Assembly: GCA_020722345.1 (NCBI GenBank)
Contig: DYKZ01000003.1
Location: 1-41,171 of the forward strand
Origin: Anaerolinea thermophila
GTDB taxonomy: Bacteria > Chloroflexota > Anaerolineae > Anaerolineales > Villigracilaceae
Direction: 5' to 3'
Length of the DNA: 41,171 bases
The translations under genes were made by a program, and so were the position numbers. Position 1 is the first letter of the stretch; every line of letters starts with the position of its first letter. The notes beneath the pieces were generated by a model. That model was not told where the DNA came from and searched no databases. It saw only the letters and a list, made by a program, of their open reading frames with translations. This document shows, in pieces, positions 1 through 7,645 of this stretch.

Positions 1-154
1 CGTGGCCGCACCGATGGCGTTCTTCCCGTTCAGCGGCGCGAAGGAAAGTTTCTTTGGCGACATGCACGGTCAGAGCATGGACGCGGTGGAGTTCTTTACG
101 CAGAAGAAGGTCGTCATCGAGCGCTGGCCGAAGGAATGGTCGCGCAAGTTCTAG
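1..154 (+). CDS. mmsA: Methylmalonate-semialdehyde dehydrogenase (CoA-acylating), C-terminal end only
   Basis: The reading frame is open from base 2 to a TAG at 152-154 and gives about 50 residues. They include the block [17 protein letters not shown], followed by VEFFTQKK, and the protein ends in WPKEWSRKF. The PFSG...S..GD....G....FYTQ/FFTQKK pattern is typical of the C-terminus of CoA-acylating methylmalonate-semialdehyde dehydrogenases of the aldehyde dehydrogenase superfamily. These convert (methyl)malonate semialdehyde to propionyl-CoA or acetyl-CoA in valine and beta-alanine breakdown. The catalytic domain lies outside the window, so activity cannot be judged. A strong terminator follows, separating it from the polyamine block. 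A propionyl-CoA carboxylase-like operon lies about 27 kb downstream, which would be a logical consumer of the product, but this is inference. Confidence 0.82.
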   Translation, partial: VAAPMAFFPFSGAKESFFGDMHGQSMDAVEFFTQKKVVIERWPKEWSRKF

Positions 155-175
155 CAAATCGGCAATCTCCAACAG

Positions 176-206
176 CCCGGCGAACTGTCTCGCCGGGTTT
201 CTTTTT
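176..206 (+). terminator. Intrinsic terminator after mmsA
   Basis: An 8-bp perfect GC-rich stem (CCCGGCGA at 176-183, TCGCCGGG at 190-197) with a 6-nt loop is followed at once by TTTCTTTTT. It lies 21 nt after the mmsA stop codon and so should end that transcript before the Lrp gene. Confidence 0.85.
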
Positions 207-228
207 GGTATCACACCCAAGACATGAT

Positions 229-260
229 AATTGTCACTTGTAATTTGTTAGAAAACAATT
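229..260. promoter_or_regulatory. AT-rich inverted repeat upstream of the Lrp-family gene, possible operator
   Basis: The AT-rich leader (221-300) between the mmsA terminator and the regulator gene contains AATTGT at 229-234 and its inverse ACAATT at 255-260. A second overlapping copy of the same half-site, AATTTGTT, starts at 243. Lrp/AsnC proteins usually bind AT-rich imperfect palindromes and often repress their own gene. TTGTCA (231-236) could be a -35 element, but I see no convincing -10 at the right distance. Operator function is inference. Confidence 0.3.
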
Positions 261-308
261 AAATTAACGCATAGTATTAACCGAAAGATACAAAAAAGAA
301 CTCTAGAT

Positions 309-785
309 ATGTACGAAATCGACAATACAGACTTGCAAATCCTTGACCTTCTGATGGAAGATGGCCGCATGTCTGCGGCCAAAATTGCCCGTCGCGTGGG
401 AGATATTTCGGAGCGGGTTGTCCGCTATCGCATCGAGCGCATGGTCAAGGAGGGGTTGATTAAGGTCAGTGCCATCGCCAATCCAAGAAAATTCGGGTAT
501 ACGATCGTGGCGGATGTTGTCATCGAGGTAGAGCCGGCGCACATCCAGGATGTTGCTGAGAGGTTGATGCAGCACGACTGCGTAAGTTATGTGGCGTGTT
601 CTATCGGGGAGCGCGATGTTTCGGCGCAGGTGGTGGGTCGTAATACAGAAGAAGTGTATCGCTTTTCCACTGAAGTGATCGGCAAGATGGCAGGCGTCCG
701 GAAAACGACTACCTCCATCGTGCCGATTGTGATGAAGGACGTTTACCAGTGGCGCATCCCGCGCAGGGATGCAGGAACAGGATGA
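309..785 (+). CDS. Lrp/AsnC family transcriptional regulator
   Basis: This 158-residue protein has the standard length and two-part layout of the family. Residues about 1-55 form an N-terminal winged helix-turn-helix (DLQILDLLMEDGRMS, then AKIARRVG and ERVVRYRIERMVKEGLI). A C-terminal RAM ligand-binding and oligomerisation domain follows. Lrp-type proteins bind an amino acid or related metabolite and switch nearby catabolic or transport genes. It sits directly upstream of, and points into, the aminotransferase and polyamine transporter block, so a local regulator of that block responding to a polyamine, GABA or an amino acid is likely, although the ligand cannot be read from sequence. No good Shine-Dalgarno sequence precedes the ATG. 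The gap to the next gene is 83 nt. Confidence 0.9.
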   Translation: MYEIDNTDLQILDLLMEDGRMSAAKIARRVGDISERVVRYRIERMVKEGLIKVSAIANPRKFGYTIVADVVIEVEPAHIQDVAERLMQHDCVSYVACSIGERDVSAQVVGRNTEEVYRFSTEVIGKMAGVRKTTTSIVPIVMKDVYQWRIPRRDAGTG

Positions 786-868
786 CGGTCCGTGAGCGTG
801 CGCTGGCCATGGAAAAGGCCAGGAAATCCTATCAATTACCTTAATCCAAATTTTCAAGCCGAGGAGAA

Positions 869-2227
869 ATGCCTACAGATTTAAAACATGCACTCGAATA
901 TTCAGAGAAATGGCTCGGAATTATCAAGCAGGAGCGCGTCCCGGAAGATGTCGGCAAATGGATTATCGAGGAGTCGAAGTACAACTTTGCCGAACACTTC
1001 AACAAAGGCTGGCTCGAATACCGCAAGTCGGTGACCGAGGCTGGGCAGTGGGCAGCCACCGAGTGGACCGGCCGCGGCGCCATCTTCGAGGATGTCCTGG
1101 GCCGCAAGTACATTGATTTCCTTGGCGGCTATGGCATGATGGATCACGGCTGGAGTCACCCGGACGTGGTGGAGGCAGTGGCGGCGCAATTGAAACGCAC
1201 CCCTATGCCCAGCCAGGAGTTGATTGATCCGTTGCGCGGCGTTCTGGCGCGCCTGATTGCCGACATCGCCCCGGGCAACATCAAGTACTCGTTCTTTGTC
1301 GCCAGCGGCACCGAGGCTATCGAGGGCGCCATCAAACTGGCGAAGATGTACACCAAGAAGCCGGCCTTCATTGTTGGCGTCAAGGCCTTTCACGGCAAGA
1401 CGATGGGCTCGCTCTCAATGGTGGGCAAGGCCGATTACCGCCAGCCGCTTGGCGTGCTCTACGGCGGGCCGGTTTATCACGTTCCTTTTGGGGATGCTGA
1501 TGCCGTCGAGCGCCAATTGGATATCTGTGACAAGGTTGGCATTGGCGTGGCGGGCGTGCTCTTTGAGCCAATCCAGGGCGAGGCGGGTGGCATTGTTCCG
1601 CCGGACGACTTCTGGCCGCGCATTCGCGAGGCGACGAAGAAATACGGCGCCCTGCTCATTGCAGACGAAGTCCAAACCGGTCTTGGCCGGACCGGGAAAC
1701 TGTGGGGCGTGGACCACTGGGGCGTGGAGCCCGACATCATCGCCGTGGCCAAGTCGCTGGGCGGCGGCGTGATGCCGATCGGCACTTTCTGTTCCACCGA
1801 AGAGATCTGGCAGTGCATGATGTACCCGAACCCGTTCATCCATACCACCACCACGGGCGGTGGCGCGTTGGCTTGCTCGGCAGCCATTGCTGCCATCCAC
1901 GTGACCCTGCGCGAAAAACTTTGGGAAGTGGCGGCGGAAAAGGGCGAGTACATCCTGTCGAAGATCAAGGCGCTGGCGGAGAAGTACCCGCAAGTTTATA
2001 AGAGCGTGACCGGAAAAGGCTTGCTCATCGGAATGCACTTCCAAACTCCGGAGATTGGCTATAAAGTTGCGGCAGGCTTGTTCAAACGCGGTGTGCTGGT
2101 GGCCGGGACGCTCATCAGCGCGCAGACGGTTCGCATAGAACCGCCTCTCATTATAAGCAACGAACAGATTGATTCTGCGTTGGATCGGTTGGAAGATACC
2201 TTAAAAACCGTAAATAGGAGTCTGTAA
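869..2227 (+). CDS. patA: Class III aminotransferase, putrescine aminotransferase type
   Basis: This 452-residue PLP-dependent enzyme is of fold type I, class III. The N-terminal pattern GWLEYRKSVTEAG, the block SQELIDPLRGVLA, KYSFFVASGTEAIEGAIKLAK, and the ending VLVAGTLISAQTVRIEPPL closely follow E. coli putrescine aminotransferase (PatA/YgjG). The Schiff-base lysine is K295 (AVAKSLGGGVMPIG) and the cofactor aspartate lies in LLIADEVQTGLGRTG. The family moves an amino group from putrescine or cadaverine to 2-oxoglutarate, giving 4-aminobutanal or its cyclic pyrroline form. A GAGGAG ribosome site precedes the ATG. The stop codon overlaps the PotA start (TAATG), so enzyme and importer are translationally coupled, which strongly supports a polyamine substrate. 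An ornithine or other diamine substrate remains possible. Confidence 0.88.
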   Translation: MPTDLKHALEYSEKWLGIIKQERVPEDVGKWIIEESKYNFAEHFNKGWLEYRKSVTEAGQWAATEWTGRGAIFEDVLGRKYIDFLGGYGMMDHGWSHPDVVEAVAAQLKRTPMPSQELIDPLRGVLARLIADIAPGNIKYSFFVASGTEAIEGAIKLAKMYTKKPAFIVGVKAFHGKTMGSLSMVGKADYRQPLGVLYGGPVYHVPFGDADAVERQLDICDKVGIGVAGVLFEPIQGEAGGIVPPDDFWPRIREATKKYGALLIADEVQTGLGRTGKLWGVDHWGVEPDIIAVAKSLGGGVMPIGTFCSTEEIWQCMMYPNPFIHTTTTGGGALACSAAIAAIHVTLREKLWEVAAEKGEYILSKIKALAEKYPQVYKSVTGKGLLIGMHFQTPEIGYKVAAGLFKRGVLVAGTLISAQTVRIEPPLIISNEQIDSALDRLEDTLKTVNRSL

Positions 2228-3363
2228 TGGACGAATTTGCTGTTGAGATGCGCGATGTGGTGAAAATTTTTCCGACGCCGGAAGGTGGCGAGGTGGCGGC
2301 TGTCAATCACGTAACATTGCAGATAAAACATGGAGAATTCTTCTCCATGCTGGGGCCTTCGGGTTGCGGAAAAACCACCTCGCTGCGCATGATGGCGGGT
2401 TTTGAATGGCCCACCGAGGGAGAAATCTTCATTGATGGCGCAGCAATGGGTCGCACCCCGCCTTATTTGCGCCCAATTAATACTGTCTTTCAAAGCTACG
2501 CTCTCTTTCAACATATGTCCGTTTTTCAGAATGTGGCTTTTGGCCTCGAAATGGAACATGTTCCGAAAAAAGAAATCGAACATCGCGTCGGGGCTGCCCT
2601 GGAGATGGTGAAATTGTCAGGAATGAGTCGCCGCAAGCCAAAACAGTTATCAGGAGGCCAACAGCAGCGCGTGGCCCTGGCGCGCGCTCTTATCAAGCGT
2701 CCCGCGGTACTATTACTAGATGAACCTCTTGGCGCGCTTGATTTGAAATTACGCAAAGAAATGCAACTGGAACTGAAAGCACTCCAGAAGGAAGTTGGTA
2801 TCACATTCGTCTATGTGACTCATGACCAGGAAGAGGCTCTGACAATGTCCGACCGGATTGCGGTAATGAGCCAGGGAAAGGTATTACAGATCGGTACTCC
2901 GGTTGAAATTTACGAACGCCCCAATTGTCGTTTTGTAGCCGATTTCATAGGTGAAACGAATTTCTTGAAAGGCAAAGTCAAAAAAATAGAAAGAGGTTTG
3001 CTCACGGTAGAATTGCCGGATTTCTCGCAAGAGATCAAAGGCATGGGGCATGAAAATCTTGCGGTTGGGCAGGATGTCTCTGTATCTATCCGCCCGGAAA
3101 AAATCCGTTTGGAAGATGATAATAATACTACTGCTGTTGAAGAAGATAAGGATAACATTTTACGTGGAAAAGTATTGGCAACGGCATATGTAGGCTCTGA
3201 TACTCGCATCATCGTTGATATTGGACATGATATTCATATGGTAGTTTGGGAACAGAACAACATCTCCACATTGGACCCACAAGCGTATTACGTTGCAGAT
3301 GATAAAGTGTTGGTTCACTTGCCGTTTGAAAACACCCTTGTGTTACCGGAAGGTGTCGCATGA
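2227..3363 (+). CDS. potA: Spermidine/putrescine ABC transporter ATPase PotA
   Basis: This 378-residue ATPase of the CUT1/POPT-type importers has Walker A GPSGCGKTT near residue 42, the Q-loop in FQSYALF, the signature LSGGQQQRVALARAL, Walker B VLLLDEPLGALD and the H-loop in YVTHDQEEA. A C-terminal TOBE-type domain of about 130 residues follows, with the typical MSDRIAVM and GTPVEIYERP joints. It powers polyamine import through the PotB and PotC permeases. The start codon overlaps the upstream aminotransferase stop and its own stop overlaps the potB start (ATGA). The potA to potC stretch is visibly more AT-rich at third codon positions than the AOR genes downstream. Confidence 0.93.
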   Translation: MDEFAVEMRDVVKIFPTPEGGEVAAVNHVTLQIKHGEFFSMLGPSGCGKTTSLRMMAGFEWPTEGEIFIDGAAMGRTPPYLRPINTVFQSYALFQHMSVFQNVAFGLEMEHVPKKEIEHRVGAALEMVKLSGMSRRKPKQLSGGQQQRVALARALIKRPAVLLLDEPLGALDLKLRKEMQLELKALQKEVGITFVYVTHDQEEALTMSDRIAVMSQGKVLQIGTPVEIYERPNCRFVADFIGETNFLKGKVKKIERGLLTVELPDFSQEIKGMGHENLAVGQDVSVSIRPEKIRLEDDNNTTAVEEDKDNILRGKVLATAYVGSDTRIIVDIGHDIHMVVWEQNNISTLDPQAYYVADDKVLVHLPFENTLVLPEGVA

Positions 3364-4265
3364 GCACCGATAAACCCGAACTCAAGCGAAAGCATTCGTT
3401 GGCGCATATCCTGCGCGAGAATTCTGCCGTTCAGGGGATTGCTTTGATATCACCGACAGCCATATATATGCTGATATTCATCGTCCTGCCGATGATACTG
3501 GTCGCTGTGCTGAGTTTTATGTCTCGGGGAACTTATGGCAATGTGGTCTATGAGTTTAATTTCCAGAACTACGTTCGCCTTGTTGATCCACTATACTTTC
3601 GGATATTGCTCTATTCGCTCGGCGTAGGATTGGCCACGATGGTGTTTACTATTATGATTGGCTATCCTCTGGCTTACTTTATCGCCCGTTCACCGGCTCG
3701 GAAACGTTCATTTTATCTTTTCTTGATCTTATTGCCATTCTGGACCAATTTCATCATTCGGATTTACGCATGGATAATGATTTTGCGCACACAAGGATTA
3801 TTGAACACAGTCTTGCTCGACCTGGGCTTGATCCAAGATCCGCTGGAGATACTTTATACACCAACTGCGGTGTTAATCGGTATGGTGTATGAATTCCTGC
3901 CTTTCATGGTTCTCCCATTGTACACATCGTTGGAGAAGATCGAAAATGCTCAAATGGAGGCGGCCGCTGACTTAGGAGCCCGTCCTTGGAAGGTTTTCTT
4001 ACGAGTAACACTGCCTCTAAGTGTCCCCGGTATGATTGCCGGTTCGATCCTGGTATTCATCCCTGCCATGGGCATGTTTGTGGTTCCCGATTTAATGGGC
4101 GGAGCAAAGACAGTATTGGTAGGAAACGTCATTCGTAATCAGTTCTTGACTTCGCGCGATTGGCCTTTCGGAGCAGCGGCCTCGATGTTGTTGATGATTT
4201 TGACACTTGCCTTTACACTATATTACACCCGCAAGGCTGGCTTCGGGGAGGAGTTGTTGGTATGA
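3360..4265 (+). CDS. potB: Polyamine ABC transporter permease PotB
   Basis: This 301-residue inner-membrane permease has about six transmembrane helices. The first lies around residues 28-52 (ALISPTAIYMLIFIVLPMIL). The cytoplasmic EAA loop is EAAADLGARPWKVFLRVTLP, the coupling helix that docks on the ATPase. Length and layout match PotB/PotH-type permeases, which pair with PotC to form the polyamine channel. It is translationally coupled on both sides by ATGA overlaps with potA and potC. Confidence 0.92.
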   Translation: MSTDKPELKRKHSLAHILRENSAVQGIALISPTAIYMLIFIVLPMILVAVLSFMSRGTYGNVVYEFNFQNYVRLVDPLYFRILLYSLGVGLATMVFTIMIGYPLAYFIARSPARKRSFYLFLILLPFWTNFIIRIYAWIMILRTQGLLNTVLLDLGLIQDPLEILYTPTAVLIGMVYEFLPFMVLPLYTSLEKIENAQMEAAADLGARPWKVFLRVTLPLSVPGMIAGSILVFIPAMGMFVVPDLMGGAKTVLVGNVIRNQFLTSRDWPFGAAASMLLMILTLAFTLYYTRKAGFGEELLV

Positions 4266-5041
4266 GCGAGAAAAAACCCGCCCTGTGGTTGCGCATCTTT
4301 TCATTCCTGGTTTATTTGTATTTCTACCTGCCCATCCTGATCTTGATCGTTTTCTCCTTTAACACGCAGAAACTCAATGTTCGTTGGGAGGGATTTACCC
4401 TGAAATGGTATGAGGTTTTATTTAATGACTCGAATGTCATGTTGGCAACGCGCAACACTTTAATAATAGCCTTTATTTCAACGCTCGTTGCAACAGTGAT
4501 TGGGACGATGGCGGCCCTGGCCCTGCAACGTTATCGCTTTCCAGGATATACCTTGATCGAATCGATACTATACATACCGGTCATAATTCCGGAAGTGGTC
4601 ATGGGTATCTCGTTGCTGGCTTTTTTTGCCCTGATAAAGTTTCAATTGGGATTGGTCACGATTACAATATCACATATTGCCTTCAATATTCCTTTTGTGA
4701 CATTGGTAGTCCGGGCACGATTGCACGGTTTCGACAAGTCTATTGAAGAGGCCTCAATGGATTTAGGCGCCAATGAACTCACCACTTTCTGGCGTGTAAC
4801 GCTGCCGACTATCATGCCGGGTGTATTGTCAGGCGCGATGCTGGCGTTTACACTCTCGCTGGACGATTATGTAATTACGTATTTTTCCGCCGGCCCGGGT
4901 GCGACAACTCTCCCGTTGCGTGTCTTCTCGATGGTCCGTTTTGCGGTGACGCCGGAAGTAAATGCCCTGTCCACATTATGGGTGTTGACCGTATTGGTAA
5001 TTCTATTGATAAGCCAGGTTGTGCAGAAACGCCAAACATAG
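4262..5041 (+). CDS. potC: Polyamine ABC transporter permease PotC
   Basis: This 259-residue permease has about six membrane helices. It has an EAA loop (EASMDLGANELTTFWRVTLP) and the PotC-typical blocks LTLKWYEVLF-like FTLKWYEVLFND and SLDDYVITYF. I chose the ATG at 4262 (MSEKKPALWLRIFSFL), which overlaps the potB stop as ATGA. The frame is open further upstream, but that extension runs through potB coding sequence and has no membrane-protein character. It forms the heterodimeric channel with PotB and delivers polyamine from the binding protein PotD into the cytoplasm. Confidence 0.92.
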   Translation: MSEKKPALWLRIFSFLVYLYFYLPILILIVFSFNTQKLNVRWEGFTLKWYEVLFNDSNVMLATRNTLIIAFISTLVATVIGTMAALALQRYRFPGYTLIESILYIPVIIPEVVMGISLLAFFALIKFQLGLVTITISHIAFNIPFVTLVVRARLHGFDKSIEEASMDLGANELTTFWRVTLPTIMPGVLSGAMLAFTLSLDDYVITYFSAGPGATTLPLRVFSMVRFAVTPEVNALSTLWVLTVLVILLISQVVQKRQT

Positions 5042-5124
5042 GATTGGCCTTAACCGCCCGGCCGCAATTGTAGGCATATCGGGTGGAGGCAAAAAATAAA
5101 AAATATTGAAAAGGAGAAAAAATA

Positions 5125-6192
5125 ATGAACAAGTACAAATTGTTTGCCCTGGGTCTGACGCTGTCTATTCTGTTGGCAGCCTGCGGAGGCGGGGGTCCAG
5201 CCTCCGACAACGTGTTGAACCTGTATGCCTGGTCAGAGTATGTACCACAACAATTGTTGGACAACTTTACAGAGCAGACCGGCATCGAGGTCAACTACGA
5301 TACCTATTCGTCCAACGAAGAACTCATGGCGAAATTACAGGCCGGTGCATCGGGTTATGATGTGGTCATCCCCAGCGATTACACGGTGACGATCATGATC
5401 AACCAGGGGCTATTAGAGCCTCTCGACAAAACGCAGATTTCTAACTTTTCGAATATATTCGATACTCTAACAGGCCTTTCGTACGACCCCCAAAATGATT
5501 ACACAGTTCCCTGGCAGTGGGGCACCTCTTGCCTGGTTGTAGATACCGGTAAAGTCACAAGACCGATTACTAAATGGGCCGACTTGTGGGACCCCGAATT
5601 CGAGGGCAAGGTGGTGTTACTGGATGACGAGCGCGAAGTTCTTGGCATGGTTTTGAGCGTCTTGGGTTATGATAAAAACTCAACCGACCCCCAGCAACTG
5701 GAGGAGGCCAAGCAAAAATTGCTCGAACTCATGCCGAACGTCAAGTTATTCGACAGCGACAGTCCAAAGACCGCTCTCCTGGCGGGTGAAGTCTGGCTGG
5801 GACAAACCTGGAATGGCGAGGCCGCTCTGGCTCACATGGAAAATCCGGACATTCAATACATTATCCCGGAAGAGGGCTGTACCGTGTGGTATGACAATCT
5901 CGCCATTCCGAAGGATGCCCCGCATTACAATGCCGCGATGCAATTCATCAACTTCGTGCTGGACCCGCAAGAGAGCATCTTGATTACGTATGAGTTCCCA
6001 TATTCGAACCCAAACCGGGCCGCTTTGGAACTTCTGCAAACGGAAGACCCACAGGCCTATGACGCTTACATGAACTTCCCCGCGACCAACCCATCGGCTG
6101 ACGACATGTCACGGCTTAAGATGATCCAGGATGTCGGCGATGCGACCGCCCTGTGGGACCGGATTTGGACTGAAGTCAAAGGCGGCGAATAA
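5125..6192 (+). CDS. potD: Polyamine-binding lipoprotein PotD
   Basis: This 355-residue extracytoplasmic binding protein starts with a lipoprotein signal peptide whose lipobox LLAAC places the lipidated cysteine at C20. The mature part begins NVLNLYAWSEYVPQQLLDNF and contains GYDVVIPSDYTV, PWQWGTS, and a late TVWYDNLAIPKDAP, all family hallmarks of PotD/PotF. In characterised homologues acidic and aromatic residues bind the amines. Candidate residues here are in the W-S-E segment and the WNGEAA segment. It is preceded by an AAGGAG ribosome site and an 83-nt gap after potC that has no visible terminator, so it probably ends the potABCD operon. The substrate (putrescine or spermidine) cannot be separated by eye. 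Confidence 0.92.
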   Translation: MNKYKLFALGLTLSILLAACGGGGPASDNVLNLYAWSEYVPQQLLDNFTEQTGIEVNYDTYSSNEELMAKLQAGASGYDVVIPSDYTVTIMINQGLLEPLDKTQISNFSNIFDTLTGLSYDPQNDYTVPWQWGTSCLVVDTGKVTRPITKWADLWDPEFEGKVVLLDDEREVLGMVLSVLGYDKNSTDPQQLEEAKQKLLELMPNVKLFDSDSPKTALLAGEVWLGQTWNGEAALAHMENPDIQYIIPEEGCTVWYDNLAIPKDAPHYNAAMQFINFVLDPQESILITYEFPYSNPNRAALELLQTEDPQAYDAYMNFPATNPSADDMSRLKMIQDVGDATALWDRIWTEVKGGE

Positions 6193-6216
6193 AACTGCTT
6201 GTTTAGCCGCTAACAA

Positions 6217-6255
6217 TTCATGGTGAGGCGAGGTCTTGTCTTGCCTCACCATGAA
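6217..6255. repeat. Perfect 13-bp inverted repeat between potD and the next gene
   Basis: TTCATGGTGAGGC at 217-229 of this kilobase (6217-6229) is matched exactly by its reverse complement at 6243-6255, with a 13-nt loop. There is no T-tract on either side, so it is not a standard intrinsic terminator. It could stabilise the 3' end of the pot mRNA, act as an attenuator, or be an operator. It divides the transporter from the enzyme genes 6402-12786. Confidence 0.6.
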
Positions 6256-6401
6256 GTAGAAATTATCTACATTTGCTTCTTGCGTAGATCTCTGGATCTG
6301 TCGCTATTGGTGTCTTGGTTTGTGCGACGTTTCGATCCAGATAGTTTACGATGCCCTTTGATTATTACCGATCCAGGCAGGATCGCTCAAGGAGAACCTA
6401 A

Positions 6402-7610
6402 ATGAAAATATTGCTTGTTGGTGTTGGCGGGGTTGGGGAGGCCATTGCGGTAATTGCCAAAGACCGCCCATGGGTAGAGAAAATTGTCCTTTCAGACTAC
6501 AACCGCGGACGGATTAAAGAAGTTCAGGAACGACTCGGTGACCCGGAGCGGTTTCCAGCCGAATGGGTTGATGCCAATAAACAAGAACAAATTGAGGCGT
6601 TGGCTGCCAAATATAAGGTTGACCTCATCATGAATGCCTGCGACCCTCTCTATAATGTGCCCATCTTCGATGCGGCTTACAACGCCGGTTGCATGTACAT
6701 GGACATGGCAATGACCCTTTCCGCGCCTCACCCGGAGAAGCCGCATGAGAAATGTGGCGTGAAATTGGGTGATTACCAGTTCGAACGCGCCAAAGACTGG
6801 GAGAAGAAAGGACTGCTCGCTATCGTTGGCCTCGGCGTGGAGCCCGGCATGGCGGACGTGTTTGCCCGCTATGCACAGGATTACCTTTTCGATGAAATTG
6901 ACGAGATTGGCATCCGCGACGGCGCCAACATAGAGGTCAAAGGTTATGATTTCGCTCCGAATTTCTCTATCTGGACTACCATTGAAGAATGCCTAAATCC
7001 ACCGGTCATCTGGGAAAAGGACAAGGGCTGGTTTACTACTCCGCCGTTCTCCGAGCCGGAGGTGTTCGAATTCCCGGAAGGAATTGGCAAGATCGAGGTC
7101 GTGAACGTGGAACATGAAGAGGTGCTTCTCGTGCCGCGCTGGGTCAAATGCAAACGCGTCACTTTCAAATACGGCCTGGGAGATCAATTCATTGGTATCC
7201 TCAAAACCTTGCACATGTTGGGCCTGGATAATAAGGAACCGATCAAAGTCAAGGATGTGATGGTTGCTCCGCGCGACGTTGTGGCGGCCTGCCTGCCCGA
7301 CCCCGCCCACCTGGGCGACCGGATGTTTGGTAAAACCTGCGCCGGCACATGGGTAAAGGGCAAGAGGGACGGCCAGGAAAAGCAGGTCTATCTCTACCAG
7401 GTGGCCGATAACGAGGCGTGCATGAAGAAATTTGGCTGCCAGGCCGTGGTGGCGCAGACAGCTTTCAACGCCGTCATCGGCATGGACTTGCTCGAGCATG
7501 GCATCTGGAAGGGCGTTGGTGTGCTTGGCCCGGAAGCCTTCGATCCGGCTCCGTTCATGAACAAGATGGCCGAATACGGCTTCCCTTATGGTATTCGGGA
7601 GATCAAGTGA
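6402..7610 (+). CDS. Saccharopine dehydrogenase family oxidoreductase, carboxyspermidine dehydrogenase-like
   Basis: This 402-residue protein has an N-terminal Rossmann fold (MKILLVGVGGVGEAIAVIAK), the family block DLIMNACDPLYNVPIFDAAYNAG and the central GLGVEPGMADVFARYA. In its C-terminal half CLPDPAHLG...GTWVKGKRDG and YLYQVADNE resemble carboxy(nor)spermidine dehydrogenases as I remember them. True saccharopine dehydrogenases of lysine metabolism belong to the same family. The carboxy(nor)spermidine enzymes join aspartate semialdehyde to a diamine reductively with NAD(P)H. The gene lies between a polyamine importer and an AOR, with a strong AAGGAG ribosome site. It may therefore handle a polyamine or aminoaldehyde adduct, perhaps in the oxidative direction, or make carboxyspermidine. 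The substrate is unproven. Confidence 0.75.
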   Translation: MKILLVGVGGVGEAIAVIAKDRPWVEKIVLSDYNRGRIKEVQERLGDPERFPAEWVDANKQEQIEALAAKYKVDLIMNACDPLYNVPIFDAAYNAGCMYMDMAMTLSAPHPEKPHEKCGVKLGDYQFERAKDWEKKGLLAIVGLGVEPGMADVFARYAQDYLFDEIDEIGIRDGANIEVKGYDFAPNFSIWTTIEECLNPPVIWEKDKGWFTTPPFSEPEVFEFPEGIGKIEVVNVEHEEVLLVPRWVKCKRVTFKYGLGDQFIGILKTLHMLGLDNKEPIKVKDVMVAPRDVVAACLPDPAHLGDRMFGKTCAGTWVKGKRDGQEKQVYLYQVADNEACMKKFGCQAVVAQTAFNAVIGMDLLEHGIWKGVGVLGPEAFDPAPFMNKMAEYGFPYGIREIK

Positions 7611-7645
7611 ACATACTCTGACCGTTTCAGGAGAAGGAGGCTCTT

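Noticed and set aside
6220-6405. 61-codon open frame between potD and the dehydrogenase gene
   Set aside because: It starts inside the 13-bp hairpin, has no ribosome site and no protein features, and overlaps the next gene start.
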